Positions 10,700 through 21,344 of a DNA stretch of 64,000 nucleotides are shown here, in pieces. This DNA comes from Notolepis coatsorum (Eukaryota; Chordata; Actinopteri; Aulopiformes; Paralepididae), in the NCBI GenBank assembly GCA_963971535.1, contig OZ020590.1:154294177-154358176 (forward strand). The letters run 5' to 3'. The position numbers were made by a program, and so were the translations under genes. The number at the start of each line of letters is the position of its first letter. Within the stretch, counting starts at the first letter, position 1. The notes under the pieces are model-generated. The model made no database searches. It was not told the DNA's origin and saw only the letters and a list, made by a program, of their open reading frames with translations.

Positions 10700-11950
10700 A
10701 GAAAATGTCTTGTTACACCTGGCGCAACTAACTCCTCGTCAACAGAAATATCTCTACTTGACGTGTATTGTGTCTAGCACAATAAAAGCTTTCCCATAGA
10801 GCTCTGCATTATGTTTGAAGTGCTGCATTCTCAGCTTATTTGCTGTCTTCTTCTGTTTTCTTCTCATGGAACAACAGTAAGTTATTTCGCTTGATCGGTG
10901 CTGTCAGAAGTCTGTCATTTGATTCAAGCACTCTTCCTGAAATTGTTGTACTGCTCTTGTCCCGTAGACTCGGGTTGATGGACAGATAGGGCAGAAGCCG
11001 CAGACTCACACACCTTATTGTCTTCTAATGTAACCAGGTCTTTACTGCCTTCTCAAAGGGATTCCCATTGCTCAGCAACACCTCCATCAGGTATTTGGCA
11101 TGGCGTTGACATTGGTGCTGAGATGCAGATCTTTTCTTGTGATGAGGACGTTCTTCACAATCATTGTTTGTTCTTCACAATCAACTGTTGTTTACAGTTC
11201 TCATATCTAACTCTAGTTCTCCACATATTTATTGTCTCATTTGTGTGAAATATCATATAATATATGCTCCAATCATGTTTATTTTATTTTTATTCAATTA
11301 CTCATTCATGAAAACCTAGGTACAGGCACCAACATCACCATTCTAGGTGCAATAGAATAAAAGTTATGAAGCGTAATTCTAAATAAATACAAAAATTGCA
11401 GCCATCTTTGATTTTTTCCATACCAGAATATTCAAAACATCAATATTTGAACTCCATTTGATTCCTCACACAGTATTAAGTTAAAATAGCAATACAAAAT
11501 TATATCAATTGTGTGAACATTAAGAAGTTTTAAAGAATTCATGATTTCGATTGTGGCCATTTTGGATACATTTTTATTAAATTCAACTGGTTTCTTGACA
11601 CTCAAGCCAAAATTGTTCTATAGATCCTTATCTTCAAATTAGAAGTGAAAACGAAACTTTCACATATACATTTCAAATAGTGTTGAACTTGAGTGTTACA
11701 CCCTGAGTGCATAGTATAATAGACATATTAGCATGGTAGGTAGTAGTATACGGATAGTAAATTGACATAGTACATAGTAGTAAGGTACTAGTAAAAGACA
11801 GTTATTTATATATATATTATATTGTAGAAATCGTCAGAATAGATTTCAGTAGACAACACAAAGCTGTGTGTCATTTATTTCGCAGTAGCACAAGTGACAG
11901 CTGTCAGAACTATGCCGGGCTAGCTTTTGACAGCTTGTAGTAATCAAACA
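10700..11950. other. No recognised feature
   Basis: About 1.25 kb of AT-rich sequence with no long conserved frame. Only local TAGTAGTA/CATAGTA repetition at 11725-11800 and a short TA-rich tract stand out. Confidence 0.5.
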
Positions 11951-11956
11951 TTATCA

Positions 11957-12090
11957 ATGAAACCCCACACAGGGCGTCTCCTCTCAGCCCAACCCCAAAA
12001 CCAACCTCCTTAAAGTGACAGTGCCCCATCAACACATCAAAACAATACCATGGGGAATTATGTCTCTATAGAACCCACTACAATATAAAT
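11957..12090. repeat. Dispersed repeat, copy 2
   Basis: Second copy of the repeat at 8786-8925, same orientation, about 85-90% alike by eye. Confidence 0.7.
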
Positions 12091-12369
12091 ATTATATTTA
12101 TTAAGAAGGTTATTTATTTATTTGCATCTCAGATATTGATTGAAGAGGTGTGTTTCTATATGGGTGACATGTCCCCATACACAGGGCATACGAGGGCATT
12201 CGCATGCAGTCACCAGCTCTCCTCCCAATCCAATGCCTATATGGGAGATTTCCGACGACCTGTTAAGACGGCACTCTCTTACGCTAAGACAGCACTCTCT
12301 TACGCCACCATCGCCAAAACACCAAAAGAGCATCAAATCACTGACCTCTAGGACCATCATTCAGGTCAT

Positions 12370-13060
12370 AGTACCAGTTAGATTAGATTACATTGAAATG
12401 TATTGTCATCATACAGCATAAGTACATTACAATGAAAATAAGAGTGGCGGCAGGGCGGTCAGGTGGCGTAACGGAGATTGCGTTCGTCACCAAACCCCGG
12501 AGCGGCTAGATTCGCCTGTTCGAATCCAGCTCACAGCTCCGGGGTTGTCACCAGCTTGGCTGGCCGTTCACACTAATACAATTGGCAGTATTAGAGGGTG
12601 GGAGAAGCTGGCGGGGTGGGTCTGGGTTGTTGTAAACAGCGACTCCTACAGTTCGGTCGGGGCGCCTGCTAAGCGCGGATAGGACTTGAGTGGGATAGTG
12701 TAATCCTTCCACACGCTACGCCCTCTCAATGAGAATCCGCGCTGCCAGGTGAAAAGAAGCGGTTGATTGGCTGGACGTGTGTCGGAGGAAGCACGTGATA
12801 GCCTCCACTCTCCCAGACCGACTGTGGGGGGTAAGTGCGCAGCGACCAGGAAGGGAATTGGGAATTGGCATAACGACTAACATTGGGATGGGAGAAAATC
12901 GGAGGAAAATGGAGGGGGAAATAGACCAATAAAAAAAAAAAAAAAAAAATAAGAGTGGCATCCAACCCCAGTGCAAATGTAACAGTAAAGTGCAATAGTA
13001 ATATTAATATAGTGATTAAGCTGGGTATAAGATATATACATTTGTTCTACTGAGTATAAT
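12370..13060 (-). mobile_element. LINE 3'-end remnant, host of SINE copy 3
   Basis: Outside the SINE the flanks contain AAATGTATTGTCATCATACA and GTGCAATAGTAATATTAATA. The first motif recurs at 35546-35592. It looks like the 3' UTR of a LINE read on the minus strand. The assignment is weak. Confidence 0.4.
12449..12945 (+). mobile_element. tRNA-derived SINE, copy 3
   Basis: Bounded by the 14-bp direct repeat AAAATAAGAGTGGC (12435-12448 and 12946-12959). The head has CAGGTGGCGTAACGG (A box) and CCTGTTCGAATCCAGC (B box). The body has GTAAACAGCGACTCCTACAG, and the tail has GGGATGGGAGAAAATCGG plus a run of A. At about 497 bp it is long for a tRNA SINE, with a conserved central part. Confidence 0.9.
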
Positions 13061-13102
13061 GCTAATCACATGTATGTACAGAGTTGTAATATATTTAAAT
13101 TA

Positions 13103-13205
13103 GGGATGCTCGATATTGGCTTTTTTACCGATACCGATATACCGATATTGTCCAACTCTTAATTTCCGATACCAATATCAACCGATACATATATGCAGGG
13201 TTTCC
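13103..13205. mobile_element. hAT-like MITE fragment (TAGGGATGCTCGATATTGG end)
   Basis: Contains one end, TAGGGATGCTCGATATTGGC, and repeated ACCGATACCGATAT motifs, then is cut at a C-run. Related in style to 4853-5233. From 13206 to 13835 I recognise nothing except a G-run. Confidence 0.6.
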
Positions 13206-14340
13206 CCCCCCCCCCAAAAACAGAATAATTTCAGGTAATTAACCCATTCTCTGCCGGGCTTATATCCATCCTAAACCATCCTCTGCCAGCGCTATTTGTC
13301 TATGGAGATGTTCACCTTCTTTGCAGGGCTATAACTTTTTAAATTGTATTGCTAAATTGACATTACTATGGCCCATTCAACATCAATTATCTATCGTTCA
13401 GGATGTAGGAACGTTTTACTTTTTCATTCACACATTCATTCATACTAAAATAGAGTATAAATATGTTTTTATGGTTTTCTGCTGTATTTCATAGAACGTG
13501 AGATATAGTCATAAATGCATATATTAGATGATCAAATGCAGTTTGATACCGATCAACGTTATATTAAACATTTCAACTGTACATGGTCCTAAACGTCATG
13601 ACTGGTCATCTGCGGGTGAACGGAGGGGGGGGGGGGTTTATAATTCAATGACCGACGTTAAATGATTCATGTAGTATGGGTGATATATTGATCAGAGCAG
13701 TTTGTATCGAAAATGGTAAAGAAAAACGCTGAAACTCACCCCAGTCTCCTCGTAGCATTGGGTGATGAGAGTGGAGCAAAAAGATCGCTATTATGGGATG
13801 TTGATCGATGCGATCCATTTCCGGGTTGTATATTACTAATAATAATAATAATAATAATAATAACTTTATTTGTATAGCACTTTTCATACAGAGGTTGCAG
13901 TTCAAAGTGCTTCACAACAGTAAAAAATACAGGCATAAGCGGGCATAAAAAAGATAGACAGGTAGCAAGGTATGGCAAATCACAGTGTTTCACATTAGGA
14001 TCTAGCATCCCAATAGGCTCTCCGCTTACAGTTTTCAGTAATACAAATAATAAAAATAGTTTAAAATGATTCAGTTTGAAAATAGTCTAAAAATTATAAA
14101 ATAGAACGGACATAAAAAATACAGGCATGAGCGAGCATAGCAAGGTATGGTAAATCACAGTGTTTCACATTAGGATCTAGCATCCTAATAGGCTCTCTAT
14201 TCAGTAATACAAATAATCACAGTGTTTCACATTTGGATCTAGCAAATAATAAAAATAGTTTAAAATGATTCAGTTTAAAAATAGTCATCAGTAAGAAGTA
14301 AAACCGCGGTAACCGACACATGAATTTGATAGGCAGTGTA

Positions 14341-14642
14341 CAGTGGTGCGTTATTAAAATCATCGGGGGTTGCACGCACCACGTGCACGCGCGCTCCCGG
14401 CGCGTGCGCGCGCTCCCGCGAATGCGCATTTAATGTCCCCTCGCATGAGCGCAGACTGGAGACAGTGCCTGATTGCCTCTACGAATGGAATGTAACACAT
14501 GTCTTCACAACAGGTTGGGTGTGAATGTATCTGAGAGCGTATTTAACACACCTGACGACCGGCGCTATTGATATGCAAATAGCGAGTACTTATCATGGGG
14601 TGGCACGGAGTGCAACCCCGTCCCATGAAGAACGCATGCCTG
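14341..14642. mobile_element. hAT-type MITE in L2 3' UTR
   Basis: A 302-bp element with ends CAGTGGTGCGTTA and (complement of right end) CAGGCATGCGTTC, flanked by the perfect 8-bp duplication GCAGTGTA (14333-14340 and 14643-14650). Just inside the left end is a GC-rich block of alternating GCGCGC/CGTGCAC. It has no ORF. The related L2 copy at 35000-35050 lacks it, which confirms insertion. Confidence 0.88.
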
Positions 14643-14746
14643 GCAGTGTATAAGAGTAGGCAGGGTAAGAATAGTGCAGGTAAGTACAAGTTGTGTCAGG
14701 ATATCCTTGATGTTTCCTCTTGCCACTAGGTGGTAGCAGATATCTA

Positions 14747-15628
14747 TCAGTGAAATGCCTGAGCAAAGAGATAGGTTTTAAGCTGTCTTTTAAAGATGTC
14801 TAGCGAGTTGGCTTCTCTCATGTTTTGGGGTAGTTTGTTCCATAGTTTTGGGGCATAGTTGATAAAGGCTGCATTACCGATCCTCTTTTGACTGCTTCTG
14901 GGAGCCTCTAGTAGTCCAGCAGCTGATGATCGCAGTGTTCTTGCTGGTGTGTAATTTATTAGAGTGTTGGCGATGTAGCTAGGTCCCTGTCCATTTAGAG
15001 CTTTGTATGTAAGGAGAAGGACCTTAAAGTCAATTCTAAATGTTACAGGAAGCCAGTGTAAAGCAGCTAAGACTGGACTAATGTGCTCTCTCCTTTTGGT
15101 TCTAGTTTGCAGTCGGGCTGCAGAGTTTTGGATTAGCTGAAGCCTCTCTGTGGTTTTCTTAGGGAGACCTGTGAAAAGTGCATTACAGTAGTCTAACCGG
15201 CTAGATATGAATGCATGAATTAGCTTCTCAGCATCGTTCTGATTAATAAATGGTCGTACTTTTGCTATATTTCTGAGATGGAAGAACGATGTTTTCGTCA
15301 CTTTGCTAATATGAGAATTGAAGTTCAGTTCTGAATCTATGATAACCCCGAGACTAGTGACCTCAGATTTGATCCAAGGGGTTAGTCCCCCCAGGTTCTT
15401 TATTAATGTTTCTTTTTTAGTTTTGGAGCCGATAATTAGAATTTCAGTTTTGTTCTCGTTTAGTTTCAGGAAGTACTTACTCATCCATTTATTTATTGCC
15501 AGTAAGCAGTCTGTAATGGAGCTAATCGCTGTATCATTTGGTTCAGCAGATATGTACAGTTGTGTATCATCCGCATAGCTATGGAAATCTACATTATGTT
15601 CTCTGATGATATCACCCAGCGGTAACAT
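14747..15628 (-). pseudogene. L2 reverse transcriptase, carboxy-terminal part
   Basis: About 290 codons open on the minus strand. The catalytic motif [10 protein letters not shown] lies near residue 18, followed by [11 protein letters not shown], a segment [18 protein letters not shown] and the terminal [14 protein letters not shown]. These are the conserved blocks after the palm domain in L2-type enzymes. It begins in frame after a break at about 15660, so the first Met is not a true start. It would act in target-primed reverse transcription if intact. Confidence 0.85.
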
Positions 15629-15695
15629 GTAAAGGGAGAAGAGTAAAGGACCTAAGCAACTCCCTTGTGCAACTCCATAGTTGTTGTCGTATATA

Positions 15696-16670
15696 TCATA
15701 TGTGATCTCCTAGTTTAACATAGAATTTCCTCCCTCTGATGTATGTTTTAAACCAGCCTAGCACATGTTCTGAGAAACCGACATGGTTTTCAAGACGATC
15801 GATTAGAATATCGTGATCGATTGTATCAAATGCTGCACTGAGATCTAGCAGGATAAGGATGGAGATCTTATTCTCGTCAGAGTTTAGTCTGAGGTCACTG
15901 ATTATTTTGGTGAGGGCAGTTTCAGTGCTATGATATTTTCTGAATCCCGACTGAAATTCTTCTAAGATGTTGTTTTCTTTAAGAAAGGAATTTATTTGAA
16001 CTGAAACTATCTTTTCAAGTACTTTACTAATGAATGGTAGGTTGGATATTGGACGATAATTTGCCATTTCATTACTATCCAAGTTAGGTTTTTTTAGTAA
16101 TGGCTTTACAACTGCTGTTTTAAAGGCATCTGGGAAAATACCAGTCCTAAGGGAAGTGTTTATGATATCTAGCACAGGGCTTGAAACACTATTAAACACC
16201 CTTTTGAAGAAAGCTGTAGGTATAGGGTCAATGTCTGAGGTGGAGGAGTTACATTCTGAGACAGTTTTGCAGAGTACATCTAATGTGATGCATGTGAAAC
16301 TTCTCATGGTTACATTGCACGGTTTGCCGCAATCAGCTTTATTTCCATCATGAGTAATGCTGGCCCTGATCAAGGTTATTTTGTTGTTAAAGAATAGTGC
16401 AAGTTCTTCACACTTAACAGTTGATGACTGAGGAGGTGTAGGGGCAGTGTTGAGTAGTACATTAATAGTGGAAAAAAGGATTCTGGAGTTTCCAGCATTT
16501 TCTGTGATGATTTTAGAGAAGTAATCTTTCCTTGCTAAGCGGATGGTTTTATTATAAGCAGTTGAAGCATCTTTGTATATATCACAGCATATGGTGGTTT
16601 TTGTTTTTCTCCATTTTCGCTCCGCTGCACGACATTTCCTTTTTTCTTTGTTGACCGTATTATAGTTCAA
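15696..16670 (-). pseudogene. L2 reverse transcriptase, fingers and palm part
   Basis: About 324 codons with LLKKPNLDSNEMANYRPISN (fingers motif), FQSGFRKYHSTETAL and LDLSAAFDTIDHDIL (palm motif with the first catalytic Asp). It ends at a frame break before the YADD part at 14747-15628. The amino-terminal part is a basic linker from the endonuclease domain. Same element and strand as its neighbours. Confidence 0.85.
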
Positions 16671-17113
16671 CCAGTTTTCTTCTTTTTCGTTTTTAATGGG
16701 GCGACAGAATTTAATATAGATGACATTGCATCATTGAGATTTTCTACCATTTCATTTAGAGAGCTGTCATGATTGTGTGGTTCATGTAGTCTGATAAGAT
16801 CAATGAACTTTGATTCAGCCTTGTCGTTTAGGAGCCTCTTTTGAACTATGATTTCTTTTTTTGTTTTAGTAAGGGTTATTTGAGTATCAAAAAATATACA
16901 GTGATGGTCGGAGAGAGGTAATTCAGTTATTGAGATATTTGTTATGCTTAGCCCAGTTGTTGTTATAACTAAGTCTAGTGTATTCCAAAGCCTGTGAGTT
17001 GCATTTTTTATATGCTGTATTAGGTCAAAGCTATCCAGTAGATTTTTTTGTTCTATAGTTTTGGAGTCTGTTTTCTTATTAAAATGGATGTTCAAGTATC
17101 CATTTAGGATCAC
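16667..17113 (-). pseudogene. L2 endonuclease domain, carboxy-terminal part
   Basis: About 148 codons with NTLDLVITT and LSDHHCIFFD, the final motifs (including the conserved SDHH) of the apurinic-type endonuclease of L2 LINEs. It ends in a Lys-rich run with a frame break to the reverse transcriptase frame. The amino-terminal catalytic half is missing because the element is truncated at about 17170. Confidence 0.8.
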
Positions 17114-17207
17114 CTTATTATATCCGGTAACACATAGTGAGATCAGTTCAGAGAGCTCCTGTATAAATATTGGTGAGTGTCTAGGCGGGCGGTATATATA
17201 TATATAT

Positions 17208-17300
17208 TTTTTTATTGATCTTTTTCCCCCTCCATTTTCCTCTGATTTTCTCCCATCCCAATGTTAGTCGTATGCCAATTCCCAATCCCCTTCCTGGTCG
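17208..17300 (-). mobile_element. SINE 3' fragment, copy 4
   Basis: Minus-strand match to the tail of the long tRNA SINE (GAATTGGCATACGAC... GGGATGGGAGAAAATC). The head is absent. It lies between the L2 truncation point and an LTR relic. Confidence 0.65.
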
Positions 17301-17304
17301 TTGC

Positions 17305-17975
17305 CCTTGGTGGGCCGGTTATGATAGAGACATTGGACATTCCCTACCTCCTGAAAGTGGTCTCCTGCCTGGTCTCCTACCTCCCTCTGGTGGCCAGATG
17401 AGCCAGATGGTGCAGGTGGCCATTTTGGTCTGGTTAAAAATAATAGAGTTGGTTTCCACTTATTTGTTGTCTTGGGCCATCCCTGCCTTTGTTTGATGTC
17501 GTCTCCCTGTCTGGTTGTGTGTGATATTGCTTTTTGTGTCTAGTTTGGTGTTTATGTGATTCTGTGTTTTGGCCTGGCCTTGCCAGGTGTTGCTCATTAT
17601 AATTAGTCTTTGTATTTAAGTGTGGGTCTGTCCTCACTTCCTTGTGGCGTATTTTCCTCCAGTACCTCCGTGTTCCTGTACCTGTCGTGTCACTGCTTTC
17701 ATCGTCCTTGCCCTTTTGTTTGTTTTGAGTCAAAGTAAGTGTTGTTAGTATTCCGTTTTGTGCACTTTGTTTTCCGTGTAACCAGTTCGTGTTTTCTCAG
17801 TGCCAGCTCGGCTGCGCCTTTCGCTTTTGTTCTTGTATAGTATCCTTGCTCTTGTGGTTCTTAAATAAATGACCACAGTGATTGAGAAGAGCAAACGTCC
17901 GTCTCCGCCTCCTCCTTCCATTCCTGTCCGCATATTGGGTTTTCCTCTCCTTCCCTCATCACTCCAATCCTAACA
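17305..17975 (+). mobile_element. Diverged LTR of the 51.8-kb element superfamily
   Basis: Shares the order of landmarks with the solo LTR at 7548: CCTGGTCTCCTACC, CTCTGGTGGCCAGATG, TATTTAAG, CTTGTGGCG, then a long TCC-rich 3' part ending ACTCCAATCCTAACA. It represents another subfamily (GTGGCGTATTTT where the young copies have GTGGCGACATTC). I found no target duplication. Confidence 0.6.
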
Positions 17976-18953
17976 GTTATGCACCCCAGTAAGGGGACGC
18001 AACACGAGGCCACATACAGGGTAGGTGAGGGTGCAGTGACACAAAACCATTGAAACAATTTGGAAAATAATAGTATTTATTTATAAAACACAGCAACACA
18101 GAGATCAAGGAGGACTACCAGTGGCACCAAATGAAATATAAAAGGAAATTAAATCCCACCCTCGCCTTTACAGGCGCGGATGCCCAAAAGTACAGGTGGC
18201 GGTGCTCACTCTAAGGCTGGTGTCTTTAACATCAGGTCACCTACGTGATGCAAAGATGTAGACCCCAGGGTATCTTCCTGTCCTCAATGTCCCTGTGTGC
18301 AAAACAAAAGATTAATACAAGAGAAAAAAGGAATCACCATAGGCTGGGTGACAAGGGAATAACAAAATACACGGGTTAGGGTTTAAACAGAAATGTACTA
18401 CAGGCAAGAGACAAATACAATAAACAGGCACAAAGAAACAGAGCTTTAACCAGCTCTGATACCACAAATAACTTGAGCAGAGCTTTGAGCAAGCATGTCT
18501 AATAATGACAACTCGCTGGGAGGCGGAGATCGGCATTGGTTTCAGCGATCACGCAACGTTGAACCACACGATAATGTTGCCGTCTCTCTCTGCTTTCTCA
18601 GTTCTTCGCTTGATATAATTAATACAAATGTCCAATATAACGGAATTCGTTAGCTCATACAAATGTGATTATAACAGACTGCTGTTTAGTGTCGGGCCGA
18701 CTGCCCACAGACACGGTTTATTTTATTTCAAGTCAGCAGCAGCACGGAGTATCGAGGGACTTATTTTATTTGGAATATATTAATGACTGTATACGCAAAA
18801 GTAGCCTAGTTTTAAGTTAAAATATTATAAATCTCATTGTTATAAATGTCATTCTTTATATAGCACTCAAAGTGCACCAGATTGAAGCATTTCCATCGCA
18901 AAAAATATATAAATCTGCGGTCGGTGGGGGGGGGGGGGGGAGATTATGAAGGA
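17976..18953. other. No recognised feature
   Basis: About 1 kb without a supported gene. A G-run is present at 18926-18940. The first part, with CACCCCAGTAAGGGG and a T/A-rich stretch, could be an LTR remnant, but I cannot support that. Confidence 0.4.
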
Positions 18954-18961
18954 CCGGTTAA

Positions 18962-20180
18962 CAGTGATGCCAGTAACGCGTTACTAAGTAACGCGTTATT
19001 GTAATCTGATTACTTTTCCCCGAAAATAGTAATCTAACGCGTTAATCTTTAAAAGCCAGTAATCTGATTGCAGTTACTTGTCCAAGTGGCTGTGCGTTAC
19101 TATTTCGTTAATATCTCATCATAAATTCATAATGCAGGCGGAATGCAGTATTTTATTTCGTTTTCGACAGTCAAAAATACATTTTGAGCTGTTTTTCTTA
19201 TTTGGGAGTGACGTCGTGTGGCAGTGAAAGGGTTAAATACAAGAATGTGTCCCGCGGCGTGACTGGACCCTCTGTCTGTGAGTGACTCTGCTTTGGTCCA
19301 ATCACATTCCCCATCCACAGTCTGCGAATCAGAGGCAGAGTAGGGCGGGTCTTCACAGCACGTCATGTGACATATGCGCCAATCGTGTGACAGCAGGGCT
19401 CCGTCGTTACAGCCTCGTCTGCATGGAGAATTCCACCCCAAAACGCTTGGCAAAATTAAAAGTGAAACCGCAAGACGACTTTTGCGGTTTCTGTTCAGAC
19501 TTCCATCCCAAAACGCTCGTCTAAACGTAGCCTCAGTCACTACTTCACGTTTGTGTCAGCTAAGCCGGGTGAAAAAAACATTCATATGCGGAGGAAACAA
19601 AATACTGTAAACAGCACATCCAATTGCATTGAAAGCATCTGGAATGACAACACTAGCCGACGCTTCGACTAGGTACAGGAGGGTTGATGGTGGCAGAGCA
19701 AAAGCTCTTATTTGCCAGATTTACAGTTAATTTACATGTTAAAGAGAGACTGATTGTATGTTTATAGAGAGACATTTATAAAAACAATTTAATAGTTACA
19801 GTTGATATAATTGAATAGTTCAGCCTGCATTTGTTAGATGTGATACACTGGTTTTGTAAAACCACTGGCTGGCTGCTCTAATGCTGTGAGCATCATAGAC
19901 TGTTGCTTTACCATACTTGATGGTACAGAAGCTGAAGCACTAGTTTAACAATTTACGTTATGTGCAGAGAAACAAGTTAAAAACAATTTATGCACTTTCA
20001 ATAAAGCGGTAAAAAAAAACTGTTGGGGGAACGACGATGACTTCGTAACCTAGTTACTTTCAAAGTAACTAAGTTACTCTGATAATCAAGTAATCAGTAA
20101 CGTAACTTAGATTACTTTTTAAAGGAGTAATCAGTAATCAGTAATCAGATTACTTTTACAAGTAATCTGTGGCATCACTG
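18962..20180. mobile_element. 1.2-kb hAT element with perfect 8-bp duplication
   Basis: Starts CAGTGATGCCAGTAACGCG and ends with the complement of CAGTGATGCCACAGATTAC, flanked on both sides by CCGGTTAA (18954-18961 and 20181-20188). Both subterminal regions are dense in TAATCTGATTAC/GTAACGCGTTAC motifs, probable transposase binding sites. No transposase is encoded, so it is non-autonomous. It lies directly downstream of the last klhl10 exon and supplies the stop codon of the frame that runs out of that exon. Confidence 0.92.
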
Positions 20181-20851
20181 CCGGTTAACTCCGGTACGCT
20201 TCGCCAATGATATATATATAATACAATATAATATACAAGGATAAATACAAGTAAAAGAATCACAATAGGACAGAGTCCGTAAAAAATAGGATAACAGGAA
20301 GCACAGCAAAGTCCAAGTTTTTGTATGTATGTATGGTATATCGCGTTGGTGGGAAAGTGAAAGACCGAAGCTCCTCCTCCTCCTCCTGCTCCTCCTAATC
20401 CTCCTCCTCCACCTCCTCCTCCTCCTCCTCCTCCTCCTCCTCCTCCTCCTCCTCCTCCTCCTCCTCCTGCTCCTGCTCCTCCTCCTCCTCCTCCTCCTCC
20501 TCCTCCTCCTCCTCCTCCTCCTCCTCCTCCTCCTCCTCCTCCTCCACGGGGAGCGGCGTACTGGCTCATATTAAATGGCAGGCCATGCATTATGCAGCAG
20601 CTTAGGCCACAGCGCTGGATCTCCATGTCCTCTGCTACAGTCCACATGTCGCTGCTCTGGTCGTAGCGCTCCACGTTGGAGGGGGAGGTGAAGCCATTAA
20701 AGCCTCCGACCACGAAGAGGAGGTCGTCCAGCACCGCAATGCCAAAGCGGCTGCGGGGGGTGAGCATGGTGGGCAGGGCGCGCCAGGAGTCAGTCAAGGG
20801 GCTGTAGGCCTCCGCGCTATGCAGGTGGTGTTCACCGTCTTCCCCTCCCAC
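20156..20851 (-). CDS. klhl10: klhl10 exon 5: last kelch repeats, ragged carboxy terminus
   Basis: The acceptor CCTCAG precedes GTGGGAGGG at 20851. The first 102 codons (to about 20546) encode the last kelch repeats, with SAEAYSPLTDSW, RSRFGIAVLDDLLFVVGG and CGLSCCIMHGLPFNMSQYAA. They match the end of KLHL10, where about 25 more residues would follow. Here the frame instead enters a (GGA)n tract coding for some sixty glycines, then a hydrophobic stretch (IVILLLVFILVYYIVLYIY), and stops at 20156 inside the hAT element. The true protein end is uncertain. The glycine tail may be real, may be skipped by a missed splice, or may reflect a lost stop. The conserved part is secure. Confidence 0.8.
   Translation of the reverse strand: MGGEDGEHHLHSAEAYSPLTDSWRALPTMLTPRSRFGIAVLDDLLFVVGGFNGFTSPSNVERYDQSSDMWTVAEDMEIQRCGLSCCIMHGLPFNMSQYAAPRGGGGGGGGGGGGGGGGGGGGGGGAGAGGGGGGGGGGGGGGGGGGGGGGGLGGAGGGGGASVFHFPTNAIYHTYIQKLGLCCASCYPIFYGLCPIVILLLVFILVYYIVLYIYHWRSVPELTGSDATDYL
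20369..20545. repeat. (CCT)n trinucleotide repeat
   Basis: About 175 bp of CTC/CCT repeats with a few CTG and AAT interruptions, adjoining the last conserved codons of klhl10 and in frame with them as glycine codons on the minus strand. Confidence 0.97.
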
Positions 20852-21008
20852 CTGAGGACAGGACACATGAGAGGAATGTTTTAGTATGTGGTTAAGGCAG
20901 GCACTGTATTAATCCACTTAGGGAAATGAGGGCAGAAGCATTGAAAGTCAAATGATACATATCTATAAAAATATCTAGTATAAAGCATTTGTCTCTGTGT
21001 GCACCTAC

Positions 21009-21158
21009 CGCATAGACTTGTCCTCCGTACGCAGCGACTCCCACTCCGCTACGCCTGCTGCTCATGGGGGCGATCAAAGTCCACTGGTCGGTGTCTGGGC
21101 TGTAGCACTCAGCTGTGAGCAGACGCTCTGCCCCGTTGAAGCCACCACAGATGTAAAC
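21009..21158 (-). CDS. klhl10: klhl10 exon 4: one kelch repeat
   Basis: Exactly 50 codons, phase 0 at both ends, with acceptor TTATTACAG before GTTTACATC and donor GTAGGTGC after GTCTATGCG. It encodes a complete blade (VYICGGFNGAERLLTAECYS, SRRSGVGVAAYGGQVYA) of the kelch propeller that binds substrates of the CUL3 ubiquitin ligase. An intron of only 157 bp separates it from exon 5. Confidence 0.92.
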
Positions 21159-21180
21159 CTGTAATAAGAAAGAATATTCC

Positions 21181-21297
21181 ATTTGATTTCATTCTACTTT
21201 AATTGTCTGTTAATGTTGATGCACCAAAGGACCCAGACAAATCTTTTGTATGTGCAAGCTTACTTGGCAATAAAGACATTTATGATTTCTGATCTAA
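21181..21297 (+). mobile_element. RTE/Rex3-like LINE tail filling klhl10 intron 3
   Basis: A LINE 3' end with TGTGCAAGCTTACTTGGCAA and ATAAAGACATTTATGATTTC, antisense to klhl10. It makes up about two thirds of the 186-bp intron (21159-21344), leaving both splice sites intact. Related to 2971-3150. Confidence 0.6.
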
Positions 21298-21344
21298 CGT
21301 TCCTTGTGTTCATCTACTACCATGTGTCCCTCAGTTCCACCCAC

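Larger units (their letters stand above)
13838..17170 (-). mobile_element. L2-clade LINE, 5'-truncated, about 3.3 kb
   Basis: On the minus strand it runs from the end of the endonuclease domain through the reverse transcriptase to a 3' UTR and an (ATT)n tail at 13838-13862. The coding part is broken into three frames (17113-16667, 16670-15696, 15628-14747). The 3' UTR has an internal triplication of an AATCACAGTGTTTCACATT block and carries a hAT MITE at 14341-14642. A second copy of the 3' half is at 33353-35275. The element is dead. Confidence 0.85.

Noticed and set aside
20329..20574. Poly-leucine plus-strand frame
   Set aside because: Antisense reading of the trinucleotide repeat at the end of klhl10.
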